Positions 19,128 through 28,610 of a DNA stretch of 64,000 bases are shown one piece after another. Source of the stretch: Durusdinium trenchii. Taxonomy: Eukaryota > Sar > Dinophyceae > Suessiales > Symbiodiniaceae. The stretch is taken from NCBI GenBank assembly GCA_963970005.1, contig CAXAMN010000003.1, positions 1,085,965 through 1,149,964 on the forward strand, read 5' to 3'. Each line of letters opens with the position of its first letter. The stretch's first letter is position 1. Under the pieces are notes generated by a model. The model was not told the DNA's origin. It searched no databases and worked only from the letters and a program-made list of their open reading frames with translations. The translations under genes and the position numbers were made by a program.

Positions 19128-21754
19128 ATGGCGCTCGTGGGCTCCGCCTTCACAGTGCTTGGCCCCTCCGTGGTGGCTCCTGCCGCTGCACCCGCGGCAG
19201 CGCCCTCGGCGGCGCTCCCACGCCAGGCGGGTCACGCGGGCAGCGTGACTGCTCTGGCCACCGGTGCCTTGGCTGCGGCCGCGGCTGTGCGCCGGAGCCA
19301 CCGCCGCGAGCGCCGCTCCCAGGGCATGAATGTGGCAGCTTGGGAGCACTGGAGGGGAAGGGGGTGAGGTCGTTTGAAGGACTTCAGTCGTTGAAGGATG
19401 TTCCCTTCTCCTGAAGAAGTCCCGAACTTCGGACTTAAGGTCCAGAACTTCGGAGAGTCCTACTACCGTGACCACTTGGTGGCGTGCCGCGCGCAGCTGA
19501 ATGGTGTGGATGCCCCAACCCCCGAGGAGACGGACCAGCACATGGAGGGAATCCAGGCCAGGGCCTTAAAGCTTTAAGCCTGAAAATGCTTCCGGAGAAC
19601 TGTTGCTGCTTGTGCTTCGTGCTAGTGATGAGGGTTGCAACTAACTTGGAGCTGGTTTGAGCAGCTGGATGAGCTGGTGGGTGATGCTGTACCAAGGCCT
19701 TTGCCAAGCAGGCTTTGGCGGGCGCCTCTGCAGCGATGCTTTTCACCAGCTCCATGGAAGCTGCAGTGGCTTACCCCATCTTCGCCCAGCAGAACTATGC
19801 CAACCCTCGTGAGTACACGGGCAAGATTGTGTGTGCCAACTGCCATTTGGCCAGCAAGACGATCGATGTGAAGCTTCCCCAGGCAGTACTCCCAGACACC
19901 ATCTTCAAGATGGAGATCGAAGTGCCTGCCAAGTATGCCAAGCGCCGGCAGCCCTTGGCCGATGGCTCCAAGGGTCCGATGAACATCGGTGCCATCGCCG
20001 TGATGCCTGAGGGCTGGAAGCTGGCCCCTAAGGACCGCCTCCCTAAGCCTTTGAAGAAGGAGATGAAGGGCCTGTCATGGGCTCCCTACAGCAAGGAGTA
20101 TCCCAACATTGTGGTGGCTGGACCTGTGCCTGGTGAGACCTACGAGAAGATGGTGCTCCCAGTCTTGTCCCCGGATCCCAACACTGATGACAAGCACCTT
20201 GGTCCATTGGTTGTTTGGATGGCATCGAAGCAACAAGAATATACACTCCCGAAAACTAACATAGACCCTGACAATGGCCCCCTGGAAGAGTGTTTTTCTC
20301 TACCAACCGTGGTTTTCAGGGTCCATGTTAGTCTTCCAGGGCGTATAGGCTTGAAGAAACAGTGCCGCGCCACAAATGCAATCATTCACTCATGCACCCG
20401 GCATACGGTCAGTCTGACTTGCAAGGATCCTCTTCGGCAAGGGCATCTTCTATTTCGGCGGCAACCGTGGACGTGGCCAGGTCTACCCTGAAGGCAACCA
20501 GAGCAACAACAACCAGTTCATGGCTGCAGCCACCGGCACTATCTCTGCCATCGATGGCCTGAAGGTGGGCTTGGGTGGACTGTGCAGTCTAGCTGGGCAC
20601 TCAAGCTAAGGACTTGAGATGAAGGGCTTGAGTTCAACTGTAGGTGTATAAGCGCATTCATGCTTCGGACCGTGAATTCTCCAAATGCCAAGGAGAATTC
20701 AGCACAAGTGTTGAGGGGCCCGGTGTGTTTGAGAATTCGCGACGACTCCAAGGCTCCAAGACTCCAAAGGTCCCTGAAAAACGCACCACTTGGACTCCCG
20801 ATCTGGACTCCTTGGACCTTCTGCAGGTGAGTATCACCACACCCAGTGGCGAGGTGAAGACCCAGGAATGCTTGGTCGGTCCCTACCTCGGTCGCCGATG
20901 TGCGTGGCGCGTCGCCGGCGCGGTTTTGGTTGCCTCGGGTCACAGCGGTCGTGGGAGATCGAGGTTGAGAGACCTGATGGGACACGAACTCGAGGTACAA
21001 TATGGGATATATATATACATACTTATAAGTATATAGTGTGTAGTATAGTATGTATATATATATAATATTTATACATATTTTGTAATTCTTCTTTCTCCCC
21101 CTGGTCGAGGGCCTCAGCCGCCGTATACCACCATGGTTTTGCGTATTCATCCCCGAAGGTCCTAAGACGATGAAACGGACGGTTTCGCTTCACACTGGGA
21201 CGATGGCTGGGCAATGAATTGGCTTAAGGGAAATCTGGAGGAAACCTTTGTTTTCACTGCCAAAAATTACAGCTTACCTGTAGGTGTTCATAGATGTTCC
21301 CTTAAACCATCTTAAAATATCTGAAAACCAATTCTGGGAGAGCCGTAGACCAGCTGGTCGCATGTGTGCAGATGTGTGCAGTTCAGCGGACCCGCTAGAT
21401 GTGTGCAGCTCAGGTGCTGACATTGTGGTGCAGGTGGGCGATGAGGTGACCAAGGACGAGCCCCTCACCACCAATCCCAATGTGGGAGGCTTCGGGCAGG
21501 AGGAGAAGGAGTGCGTCCTGCAGGACTTCCAGAGGTTGAAAAAAACGACCTGGTCAAATGAGGTCGAGAGAGGTGTTTTTATGCACACGAATTCTCTTTA
21601 ACGGGTTTGTTGATTTTTGGACCCAGCTTCTTCTCAGGACATGAACCGGGTCTATGCTTACTGCGCGTTCGCCTTCTCCTGCTTCATTGCCCAGCTCAGC
21701 TTCGTCTTGAAGAAGAAGCAGTTCGAGAAGGTTCAGTTGGCAGAGGGCTTCTGA
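19128..21754 (+). CDS. petA: Nuclear cytochrome f with plastid presequence
   Basis: Seven exons: 19128-19323, 19417-19562, 19697-20193, 20426-20564, 20827-20878, 21414-21523 and 21638-21754, giving 418 residues. Introns start GC, GC, GC, GT, GT and GA and all end AG. Phases agree at every junction, and the last three joints restore an ungapped match to the family. The product carries electrons from the Rieske centre to plastocyanin/cytochrome c6 in the thylakoid b6f complex. The presequence has an N-terminal hydrophobic part with a VVAP motif, an Ala-rich second hydrophobic segment ([13 protein letters not shown]) and a basic stop (RRSHRRERR). A thylakoid-transfer segment ends AVA, followed by mature [14 protein letters not shown] with Tyr1 as axial ligand. 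Heme site VCANCH, then [22 protein letters not shown], the membrane anchor ([18 protein letters not shown]) and [14 protein letters not shown]. The exon 1/2 joint and the role of exon 2 are the least certain parts. Confidence 0.95.
20243..20348. repeat. TIR element, family A copy 3, in petA intron 3
   Basis: Arms ctaacatagaccctga and tcagggtccatgttag are inverted. The core ggccccctggaa and tttctctaccaac matches the 28.5 kb copy. It fills nearly half of the 232-nt GC-AG intron. Confidence 0.8.
20679..20705. repeat. Palindrome in petA intron 4
   Basis: gaattctcc and ggagaattc flank an 8-9 nt loop; no second copy was noticed. Confidence 0.6.
21000..21080. repeat. AT microsatellite in petA intron 5
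   Basis: Alternating TA/TG tracts around 21003-21075. Confidence 0.9.
21221..21308. repeat. TIR element, family C copy 1, in petA intron 5
   Basis: Left ggcttaagggaaatctgg and right gatgttcccttaaacc form the inverted ends; matching ends occur at 38.2 and 63.1 kb. Confidence 0.75.
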
Positions 21755-22055
21755 GCTGGAGTCTTCAGTGGCCACTTGTGTGGCGCATGCTTTTTGATCC
21801 GCTCGTCATCTAGCCTGGCCTTCATGTGGCCAGGACCCATGGCCCCAAATTTCTTCATACGAACTGCGCCGTGGTAGCGGCCAGCAAAGGCCGAAAAAGG
21901 ATCTGAGCGGCCGTGAAGAAGTCCATCCACTTGCTCACAACGTTTAAAGAATACCTATCCGAAGCACAGCTGCGAATCATGGATAATTATAGCGCAGCCT
22001 ATCCGATATTCTTCATTGTTCTTCCCTTTTCTCGCTGTCGCCTCTCCCCTCTCAG
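21755..22055. other. Spacer downstream of petA
   Basis: No exon-like frame is seen; it presumably holds the petA 3' UTR and the spacer or intron before the next exon. Confidence 0.4.
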
Positions 22056-22190
22056 GTCGTCATGTCTACTTGGTGCGTTGCCTCTCCCGGCGTGTGGGGA
22101 AGGAAGTGGTCGAGCTCCTGGCTGCCGAGCTCAACGTCGATGTGCGCAACCGCAACGAAGCCAATGTCCTGACCGCACTCACGGACCCGA
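22056..22190 (+). CDS. Internal exon, unknown protein
   Basis: Between acceptor cctctcag (AG|G) and a GT donor at 22191, phase 1 to 1. Encodes RHVYLVRCLSRRVGKEVVEL followed by LAAELNVDVRNRNEANVLTA. The pattern is mildly like an ankyrin helix pair, but not enough to assign. GC3 is very high. Confidence 0.5.
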
Positions 22191-23347
22191 GTTCGGCACG
22201 GGGGCGGAGGGGTGGGCACCTGGAACGCGGGTTCCGCGGGGTGCGCGGGGTGCGGAACGCGGGGGGTGTGTGGTAACGTTGGGCACCTGGAACATGTTTG
22301 GCATGTTACAGGGGATTCACGTTGGGGTCACTGGAAGAAAGATGTGTTCAGATACATTCTAGAAGTCTATCAGTTTGTTGGTTTGTTTTAACTCAAGTCA
22401 GAGCGTGTCATGTGTTGGGAATGGACGGGTCGACAGAACGATGATTTGAGAAATAGAAAAGGCCCCGACCATTTTTCAGGAACGACACCGTGGGTCGCAA
22501 GTCATGGAACAAGGTCAACCGCGCTCCGCTCTGCGTTTCGTGGGGCCATTCCGCTCTTCGTTCGGATGCCGCGGAGCCAGGACACGCCTTCCACCTTTGT
22601 GTGTGTTGGGCCCTATGCTACACCAGGGGTGCAGGCCGGACAGTTTTGTCAAGCATCCCTGCAAGTAGAAACCTCGTGCATCCTGGATTCCTATAGATCA
22701 TCACTAATTATTCGCCACTGGTGCTTGTTCACTTGGCAGTCACGAAGCACTTTCTAGGCACGGCGGGCTTGGGGCTAATCCTCTCTGTTACATGTTGGGC
22801 ATCTTCATGCTTATGTGAATTGCAAGTTCGCCCAACAAAGACATCCAGCATCATCCCTCTGCATTATGGTGTGAAGTTGGGCAGCATCCTGAGTCTAAGA
22901 GACATGTCTCCTGGAAGGTGACGCGGGAGCAGTGCTTAAGCAGGGAAGGTTGCAACTGGCATCACGAGATCAGGACTGCCGGTGAGAGATGTGGGCCCTC
23001 CAACTGCTACAGGCTGACAGGGAGTCTCCTCTACTGACCCGGAGAGGTGGCAGGAAGATGTTCAAGGTACTTCCCATGGGCCCCCCCTCAGTCCGGATGT
23101 GCGACAGCTGCCAGGAACAGAGGTGACTGTATTGCTGACCAGTTCCAGAACAACATGTGCCTTGCCATGCCGAAGGGGGAGGTTTTAGGTTGGACAATGT
23201 GGTGGAAGGCAGGTCAGGTCTTGGCTTTGGTGCAGAACTAGATGGGGTCAACAGCTGCCCCACCTACCTATGTCTTGGAAACAGGTACTGTTTGGGTTCC
23301 ATATCAGCGCGGAGTGGGGCTCTTCTTCCTTCGCTGATTTGGGTCAG
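22191..23347 (+). other. Region with competing open frames, exons unresolved
   Basis: Around 22490-22640 two plus frames have equal codon quality. Around 23055-23130 one frame gives KMFKVLPMGPPSVRMCDSCQ and another VRQLPGTEVTVLLTSSRTTC. Real exons are likely, but their frames cannot be chosen by eye. Confidence 0.35.
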
Positions 23348-23508
23348 TTTTGCTGCCTGAGTTGGCGGATGGCGGGTGGGTGGTATGCCACTGCCGTTTC
23401 TCCAACTGCCAGCACGTCCAGGTTCTGCGGCTGTGTGGAAGGGATGTGCCCGCAGCTTGGTATGCAACCCCGAAGAAGGTTTTCTTCTGGGAAGGTCCTG
23501 GGCCTTGA
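23348..23508 (+). CDS. Cys/His-containing terminal exon, unknown protein
   Basis: Acceptor tttgggtcag, phase 1, then 52 codons to the stop at 23506-23508. Encodes LPELADGGWVVCHCRFSNCQ and HVQVLRLCGRDVPAAWYATP, ending FFWEGPGP. Codon use is clearly exon-like. The CHC-x4-C-x-H cluster suggests a small zinc-binding or disulfide segment. No family is recognised. Confidence 0.55.
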
Positions 23509-23639
23509 GCATGATTGCTAGCTGCCAAACTCTTGGACTGTGCTAGGCCTTGTGAGAGGCATGCAGATGTTTGGCACATCCGTATTCTTCTCATGCTCCT
23601 CACGTCCGAGGCAGCAAAGCCGACGTGCTGGGTGCATCA

Positions 23640-23818
23640 CAGGGGCCGTTTACACCGATTATTGCGCTGATGCTCGTGAGATGTTGAGACCCTTAGAGTT
23701 GGCAGCTGGGTTGGATTTATTGGCGGCCTCGAGCAGCGACTGGTGTGAACTTAAACTACCAACACTCTTGTTTGTACCTTGCAGAAACTTGCCAGAAGGG
23801 GCTTGCCTTGTTGCATGA
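23640..23818 (+). CDS. Possible terminal exon, unknown
   Basis: Open frame with TDYCADAREMLRPLELAAGL and DLLAASSSDWCELKLPTLLF ending at the stop 23816-23818. Codon use is moderate and the acceptor is not resolved. Confidence 0.35.
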
Positions 23819-23900
23819 AGTTTTGTACTTGTCAACTTGTACCCTCCCCTTACAATTTAAGGAATTGCCCAGACCAGCATGAGGAAAACATTGACACTTA

Positions 23901-23979
23901 CCAACAGAGGTTGAAGAAGCCTATAGGCTATTCCATAGGTAGCCTGGTAGGGTCCTAAAGGTCACTTAACCTCTGTTGG
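23901..23979. repeat. TIR element, family E copy 2
   Basis: Perfect 12-nt ends ccaacagaggtt / aacctctgttgg. The interior cctataggctattccatagg matches 7.06 kb. Confidence 0.85.
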
Positions 23980-24294
23980 TAGACATTGGCTTGACGATTC
24001 ACGGGCCAATCTCACACAGACCTCAGCTTCGCCCGTTCGTGTCCGCCGATGGTTTCATGACTGGATGCAACCGTACCGAACGACGGAGCAACAGAGCGTT
24101 TTGCTCCCCAGGTCTCTCCACTTGGGCCATGGGGCAATTCTTAAGGAGTTTCAATTAAAGGATAATAAATACATAAATATACTCATCGATCACTTAGTAC
24201 ATCTTAGTACCATTGATCTTTGTCTTCATGTGTTGAAAACGACCAGTCAGCCAGTCAGCCCATCCATCACCCATGCATGACTCTTCGTCCGCAG

Positions 24295-24447
24295 CGATGC
24301 GTCGCCGGTCGATTCGGTCGGCAGATCGCTGGGAAGCGCCGTGCACGAGGCCTGTGCGATCATCGCCACCACGTCCCAAGCATTGAAGCGCTGCAGAGAT
24401 CTCGCGGATGCGTGGCTTGGTGCATGGAGGGTCGGCGTAAGAGGCTA
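24295..24447 (+). CDS. Exon, unknown protein
   Basis: Acceptor tcgtccgcag, phase 2, and a likely GT donor at 24431 (or a stop at 24445-24447). Encodes SPVDSVGRSLGSAVHEACAI and ATTSQALKRCRDLADAWLGA with third positions almost all G or C. Both other frames and the minus strand are also open here, but with poor codon use. Helical, unrecognised. Confidence 0.55.
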
Positions 24448-24586
24448 ACGGCGTATGGCGAGGGTCGCGTCGCATCTTCCGGTGTGGAGGCCTTAAGGTT
24501 GCAATGGAGAAGGTCCAAAGGACTGGGAAGGTAGAAGTCTGCATGCATTTGGCAGGCTTCTGGTGACACTTGTGGGAGGGTGCTGC

Positions 24587-24700
24587 ATGGTGTTGTCGTG
24601 CATGGTGGCAGGGCAAGCGCCAATAAGGTTGCTGCAGTGGTTGCTGCGGGAGGAGCTTTCAGAAGTTGTAGGTCCGAAGAGCTGTTGCACGGGGCTGTGA
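24587..24700 (+). CDS. Short ORF or terminal exon, unknown
   Basis: Frame MVLSCMVAGQAPIRLLQWLL followed by REELSEVVGPKSCCTGL and a stop, with exon-like codons. It may be the last exon of the gene holding the 24.3 kb exon. Confidence 0.35.
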   Translation: MVLSCMVAGQAPIRLLQWLLREELSEVVGPKSCCTGL

Positions 24701-25234
24701 CTCATGCACGCCTGCCTGAGGCACAGCTTCATGTACCGCTGGTGTATCAGCCTTCCATGCAATCCACGTGACGTGTATTTTCTGGCAGACGAGAAGTGCA
24801 ACGACAATATGCGCCGTGAATTTCAAGCATGCCACTTGACTGAGCCAACCTGAGCAAAATGACCTACAGGAAAAACCGTTTGTGTCACAAGTTAGGCTGC
24901 TCAGGCAAGCTCCGCACGCGCGACCAAGGCTATGACTCTTGTGTCATGCCCAGTGGACCAAACCCAGACATTACGATTCGGGAGGTGTGCTTCCACGAGC
25001 TCCTAAGCCAGAATAAGAGAGAGAGAGAGAGAGAGAGAAAAAAAAAAGGAAAGAAAGAAAGAGAAAGTGAAAGAGAAAGACAGACAGAAAGAAAGAAAAA
25101 ACAAATAAAGAAAGAGAGTGACTTGTTGCGGTGTTTGTTCATAGATAGATCTATCTATATATATATATGTATGTCTATAGAGACAGGATATATATATATA
25201 TTATATGTGTTTGGCACATGTTTGGAGTAATGGT
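24701..25234. other. Spacer with GA and TA microsatellites
   Basis: A purine run (GA/GAAA)n spans 25015-25100 and TA/TCTA tracts span 25140-25205. A weak open frame (24859-25012) precedes them. Confidence 0.6.
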
Positions 25235-25465
25235 ATGCCATGTGTGATGACTTGTGGTCATGTGCAACTGACGATCATCCCCTTGCTGGCTTGCTCGCTC
25301 GCCTCAGCTCTTCCAGCTGCTTCTAGGCTTTGGGAGAATGAGACGGATCAGGATTGTTATCTGAAGCCTGGAGACACGATGGTCCACTACAGCCCACCCG
25401 CTGGTGCAGAGGACGGGGAAAAAAACAAGCAGGGAGTCCGACCCGTTCGTGTCTGTGACGGCTTG
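25235..25465 (+). CDS. Possible N-terminal exon of a secreted protein
   Basis: ATG at 25235 (or 25247) leads into a signal-peptide-like start (MTCGHVQLTIIPLLACSLAS, ALPAASR), then a polar segment with DQDCYLKPGDTMVHYSPPAG. The donor is not clear. It may head the Cys-rich exons that follow downstream, but that link is inference. Confidence 0.4.
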
Positions 25466-25515
25466 AGCCATTGGGCTTGTGTTGTTTTCATTTTCGAGTG
25501 TGGACTCAAAAAGAC

Positions 25516-25628
25516 TCAATAGGGAGACCGACCACCGTGCTTCAGGACCCTTTCTTCCAGGTTTGGCCAATAGACCCAAAGCATACCTTTCCTTGGTTGG
25601 TTGGTTGGTTGGTGGGTCTCCCTATTGA
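25516..25628. repeat. Palindromic element, single copy (family I)
   Basis: tcaatagggagacc at the left and ggtctccctattga at the right are perfect inverted repeats. The right half contains (TTGG)n. Confidence 0.75.
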
Positions 25629-26022
25629 ACATGGACACCTGGCGGGCGCTCAGAACATCGAAGAGAACTGGGCTGGTGCTCTGACCTTGGAGTTGCCCAT
25701 TACACGGAGGCGGTGACCGGAGAAAAACCCAGAAACGGAGCAGAGAGACACACACCACGGAAACGGTGCGGTGATGTGCGCTGCGTCTTTCGGCTGGTTT
25801 GGGGAAGAAGCTGGGTCGAAGTAGGTCGATTTCTTAAATACTTTGCCTTGCCTTGGCTTCCTGGTTGCAGCAGCCTGATGCCAATCAGACTGCTCAAGTG
25901 TGGAAAGGAAGAACAGGGGGGCACTGTAGTCACAGAGCGGGAGGGGTGGGGAGAACAGTTCTGTCAGGCCACGCTACTGCTCCATCAGACTTTGGCAGCT
26001 CAGCTAAACCTGGCAAGAAGTT

Positions 26023-26124
26023 CCAGGAGTCACAGAGGGGTGCTCAACTTGGAGGATAGGGGTCCTCATTATCCATTCACTTAGGGACTAAAATGGACTA
26101 AAACCACCCCTTTGTGACTCCTGG
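26023..26124. repeat. Palindromic element, single copy (family J)
   Basis: ccaggagtcacagaggggtg and caccccttttgtgactcctgg-like ends are inverted with one or two changes, 102 nt in all. Confidence 0.75.
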
Positions 26125-26220
26125 TTGATTTGTGCTTTGAGCATTCCATTCGAAGGTTCAAGTTTTCTGGCAAGACTCCGCAAGACTCGTTTTAATCTCC
26201 CCCCTGTCACGTCGTATTAA

Positions 26221-26496
26221 ATGGACATAGCCATAGCCTTACTAACGTCGAATCCAAAGGCATGTCTTACAGATATCGACCTCTCCTTACCTCGAACCCG
26301 GCCTCACAAACGGCCTTTGCGACTGGGCCGCTTTGCTCCTGCCGCCTTGAGACGTCTGAGGCAAGAGCTCGAGCAGTCCTATCGCCCTCGGTCCCTTGGG
26401 GCGGAGCGTGCCCGTCTGCTCTATCGCCTCAGTCAGGAGAAGGCGGCACAGGAGATGGAACTGAGGAGAACCGAAGGCCTTCGACGAGAGAATGAG
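26221..26496 (+). CDS. N-terminal exon with helical region, unknown
   Basis: ATG at 26221, 92 codons, GT donor at 26497 (aatgag|gtcttc), phase 0. From residue 25 onwards it is basic and helical: RLGRFAPAALRRLRQELEQS and LLYRLSQEKAAQEMELRRTE. The first 20 codons are less exon-like, so the true start may be internal after an acceptor. No family is recognised. Confidence 0.45.
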
Positions 26497-26658
26497 GTCT
26501 TCTCCACACAGGCCGGGGTTCTTTGGGTAGTACGTGTCCAAAGAGGGGTTTTAGACATGGAGCGTGGGCCAGGTGTCCAATATATCGAAAGGGGTTTTTA
26601 TACTTTTCTATCTCTATAGCTTAGCACACACGAGCCTAGCTGCTTCTCTCTGCTGCAG

Positions 26659-26889
26659 CTGGCTTCTACTTCGATGCAGTCTAAACAAGTCGCTGAGTCG
26701 TTGCAGTCCGAACACTCTGATCGACCTGTGCTTTTCCTATCAACTGCCACCAAGAAAGTACAAGGAGCCAAGAATGCGCCCATTCTATGTAGACACCTAG
26801 TCACCAAGTCCAAGTGCTCTTCTCGGGCCACCTTGCCAAGGGCCACCTGTCCACAGCTCGCAGGAGCCAGAGCGCTTTTTTGGTTGTGA
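26659..26889 (+). CDS. Terminal exon, unknown
   Basis: Acceptor ctctgctgcag, phase 0, then 76 codons to the stop at 26887-26889. Includes MQSKQVAESLQSEHSDRPVL and KKVQGAKNAPILCRHLVTKS. Codon use is mixed. The minus strand is open over the same stretch. Confidence 0.4.
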   Translation: MASTSMQSKQVAESLQSEHSDRPVLFLSTATKKVQGAKNAPILCRHLVTKSKCSSRATLPRATCPQLAGARALFWL

Positions 26890-27100
26890 CATGGGGCCTC
26901 TACCGCTAACAGCGGAGTCTTCAACTGCATGCCGCGCCAAGACAGAATATGTGTGCTGCTTTTCCCCAGTCACTCGGCTGAGAAGATCGAATCATCGATG
27001 TGAGGTGTCATGCAATCAGACCGCACTATGACGTGCTATGACATTGAACCGGGCACTTTGGAAGGCCACCCCGTTTCATGCGCGACCTTACAGGGGTTTC

Positions 27101-27206
27101 AGAGTAGATGGCGCAAACCCGAAGATGTCCTGTATATGGGTTATGGGGCTCCCAGATATAAACCATTATAAAGCACCCGTGGGGGTTTGTGCAGCTATCT
27201 ACTCTT
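27101..27206. repeat. TIR element, family B copy 1
   Basis: Ends agagtagatggcgcaaaccc and gggtttgtgcagctatctactct are inverted. A second copy is at 35.95 kb. Confidence 0.85.
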
Positions 27207-27299
27207 GAAAACATTGTATACCTATATGGAAAGCGGCACTTTTTTCGTCCACCAGGTGGATCTAGGTATACCTGATGATCTTTCTGTTTGCTCCGTTAG

Positions 27300-27823
27300 A
27301 CCCGAGGACAACCGCACCAGTGGCTCCTGCGAGTTCTGCGTGGAAGCCAACACGACGTCATGTGGCTTGGAGAACTCGTTGAGGCCAAAGAACTCGTTGA
27401 GGCATCTAGAACTCAACCACGTGAAAGAACACGGTTTCAGAGGTTTCTTCACACATGTTGCGTGGGACAGCACCACCAAATTAAACAGTTCCCTTTCGAG
27501 GCAAAGTTTTGCCTCCAAAATCACTTCAGAAAGGTCTGGCTGGACCCCCCTAGCGTCCCACCTGGTCATTGTTGGTACGTGGAGCTGGTCCTTCCTGGCC
27601 TTTCCAGGTAGCATTGGGCAAAAGCTGATGGCCATTTGGGCGCCCAATCTCCAGTTGCCTGGTACGCAGCGTACGCACCACGCACAGCGTACGCATGCGG
27701 TGGCATCATCTGCGGTGCCGCGCGGCACAGCGTGGCGATGGATGCGACACCCCCTTCCAAGCGTGGGGCGCACGGTGCGGTAGACCTTGGGCGCTGGGTT
27801 TGGGTCAGACCGAAGGCTGCTAG
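27300..27823 (+). CDS. Two-exon coding region with 47-nt intron, unknown protein
   Basis: Exon 27300-27607 (acceptor ctccgttag, phase 0) has RGQPHQWLLRVLRGSQHDVM, RTRFQRFLHTCCVGQHHQIK and VWLDPPSVPPGHCWYVELVL. Its GT donor (tccag|gtagca, phase 2) joins exon 27655-27823 after a 47-nt intron ending ctccag. The joined frame runs to a stop at 27821-27823 with a Cys/Arg-rich tail. In the first 60 nt and in the second exon, other frames are also coding-like (27187 frame: RTSGSCEFCVEANTTSC), so the choice rests on phase agreement. No family is recognised. Confidence 0.5.
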
Positions 27824-28060
27824 TTCTGATGTCTCGGAAACCGGGCCCCTTTCAACCGCTAAGGCCGGAGGCAACAAAACGGAATGATGCAGCATGTGGT
27901 TCATGGGCTTTGCAGGAAAAGGGAGCTGCATGGGGCATGAACGGAGATAACATGTTGTTTCTGAACTCACTCAGAGGTTACCATAGGTAACATCATTCAC
28001 ATTTGGCAGTCCTCAGATTCTCATTTTCTGGGTGCAACCTTTTAATTCATTTGATGCAAG

Positions 28061-28433
28061 TCCGCCGTTGGGGCTGGAGGACGCACAAGGCATCTTGCAG
28101 GGTTCCAGCATTATGATGGGTGATTCTGCAACGTTGTCCAACACCAGAATATACACGAGCTGGGATGTGTGGTGCAAGAATGGTCAAGTGTGCGTATTAC
28201 CTCCCTTCCTCGCCCTCTCTCTCCCTCCTCTCTCCCTCTCCCTCCCTCTCAGTTTGTCCTGCAGTTTTTTCTCTCAGGCTCTATCGGGCAACTCTTGCAG
28301 AAGATCTCGGATCAGACTTGGCACGCGTGGATTGGGAGGAGAGAGGGGCTGCAGCTTTTAAACAGCCTCTATGGGAGGCAAACTGGGCATCCGAGACGGA
28401 AGAAGATGCGATGGACACCAGCCACTGGAAAAC
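28061..28433 (+). CDS. Two exons, unknown protein
   Basis: Exon 28061 to about 28187 encodes SPPLGLEDAQGILQGSSIMM and SNTRIYTSWDVWCKNGQ, with GT donors at 28174 and 28188. Exon 28278-28433 (acceptor ctctctcag, AG|G) encodes LYRATLAEDLGSDLARVDWE and WEANWASETEEDAMDTSHW. A CT-rich tract fills the intron and serves as its polypyrimidine stretch. The frames join in phase 2 if the earlier donor is used. Family A copy 4 follows. Unrecognised. Confidence 0.45.
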
Positions 28434-28483
28434 AGGGCACTTGTCGTGGCCCTTGCCTTTGAAGGGTGATGCCCTCCCCCGAA

Positions 28484-28570
28484 AATAATCATGGAAGTGG
28501 ACAACGGGCCCCCGGAACACAATAAAGTTTCTCTACAAACAGGTGTTTTTTTTTCCACTTCCTGGCTTGT
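28484..28570. repeat. TIR element, family A copy 4
   Basis: Left tcatggaagtggacaa and right ttttccacttcctgg arms. The core ggcccccggaacac and tttctctacaaacagg defines the family. Confidence 0.75.
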
Positions 28571-28610
28571 GAGTGGCTCGATTTCGGTCGCTCCTTGCCA
28601 GCAAACGCAG

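Noticed and set aside
25015..25100. Glu/Arg/Lys-rich ORF over the GA tract
   Set aside because: A microsatellite, not a coding exon.
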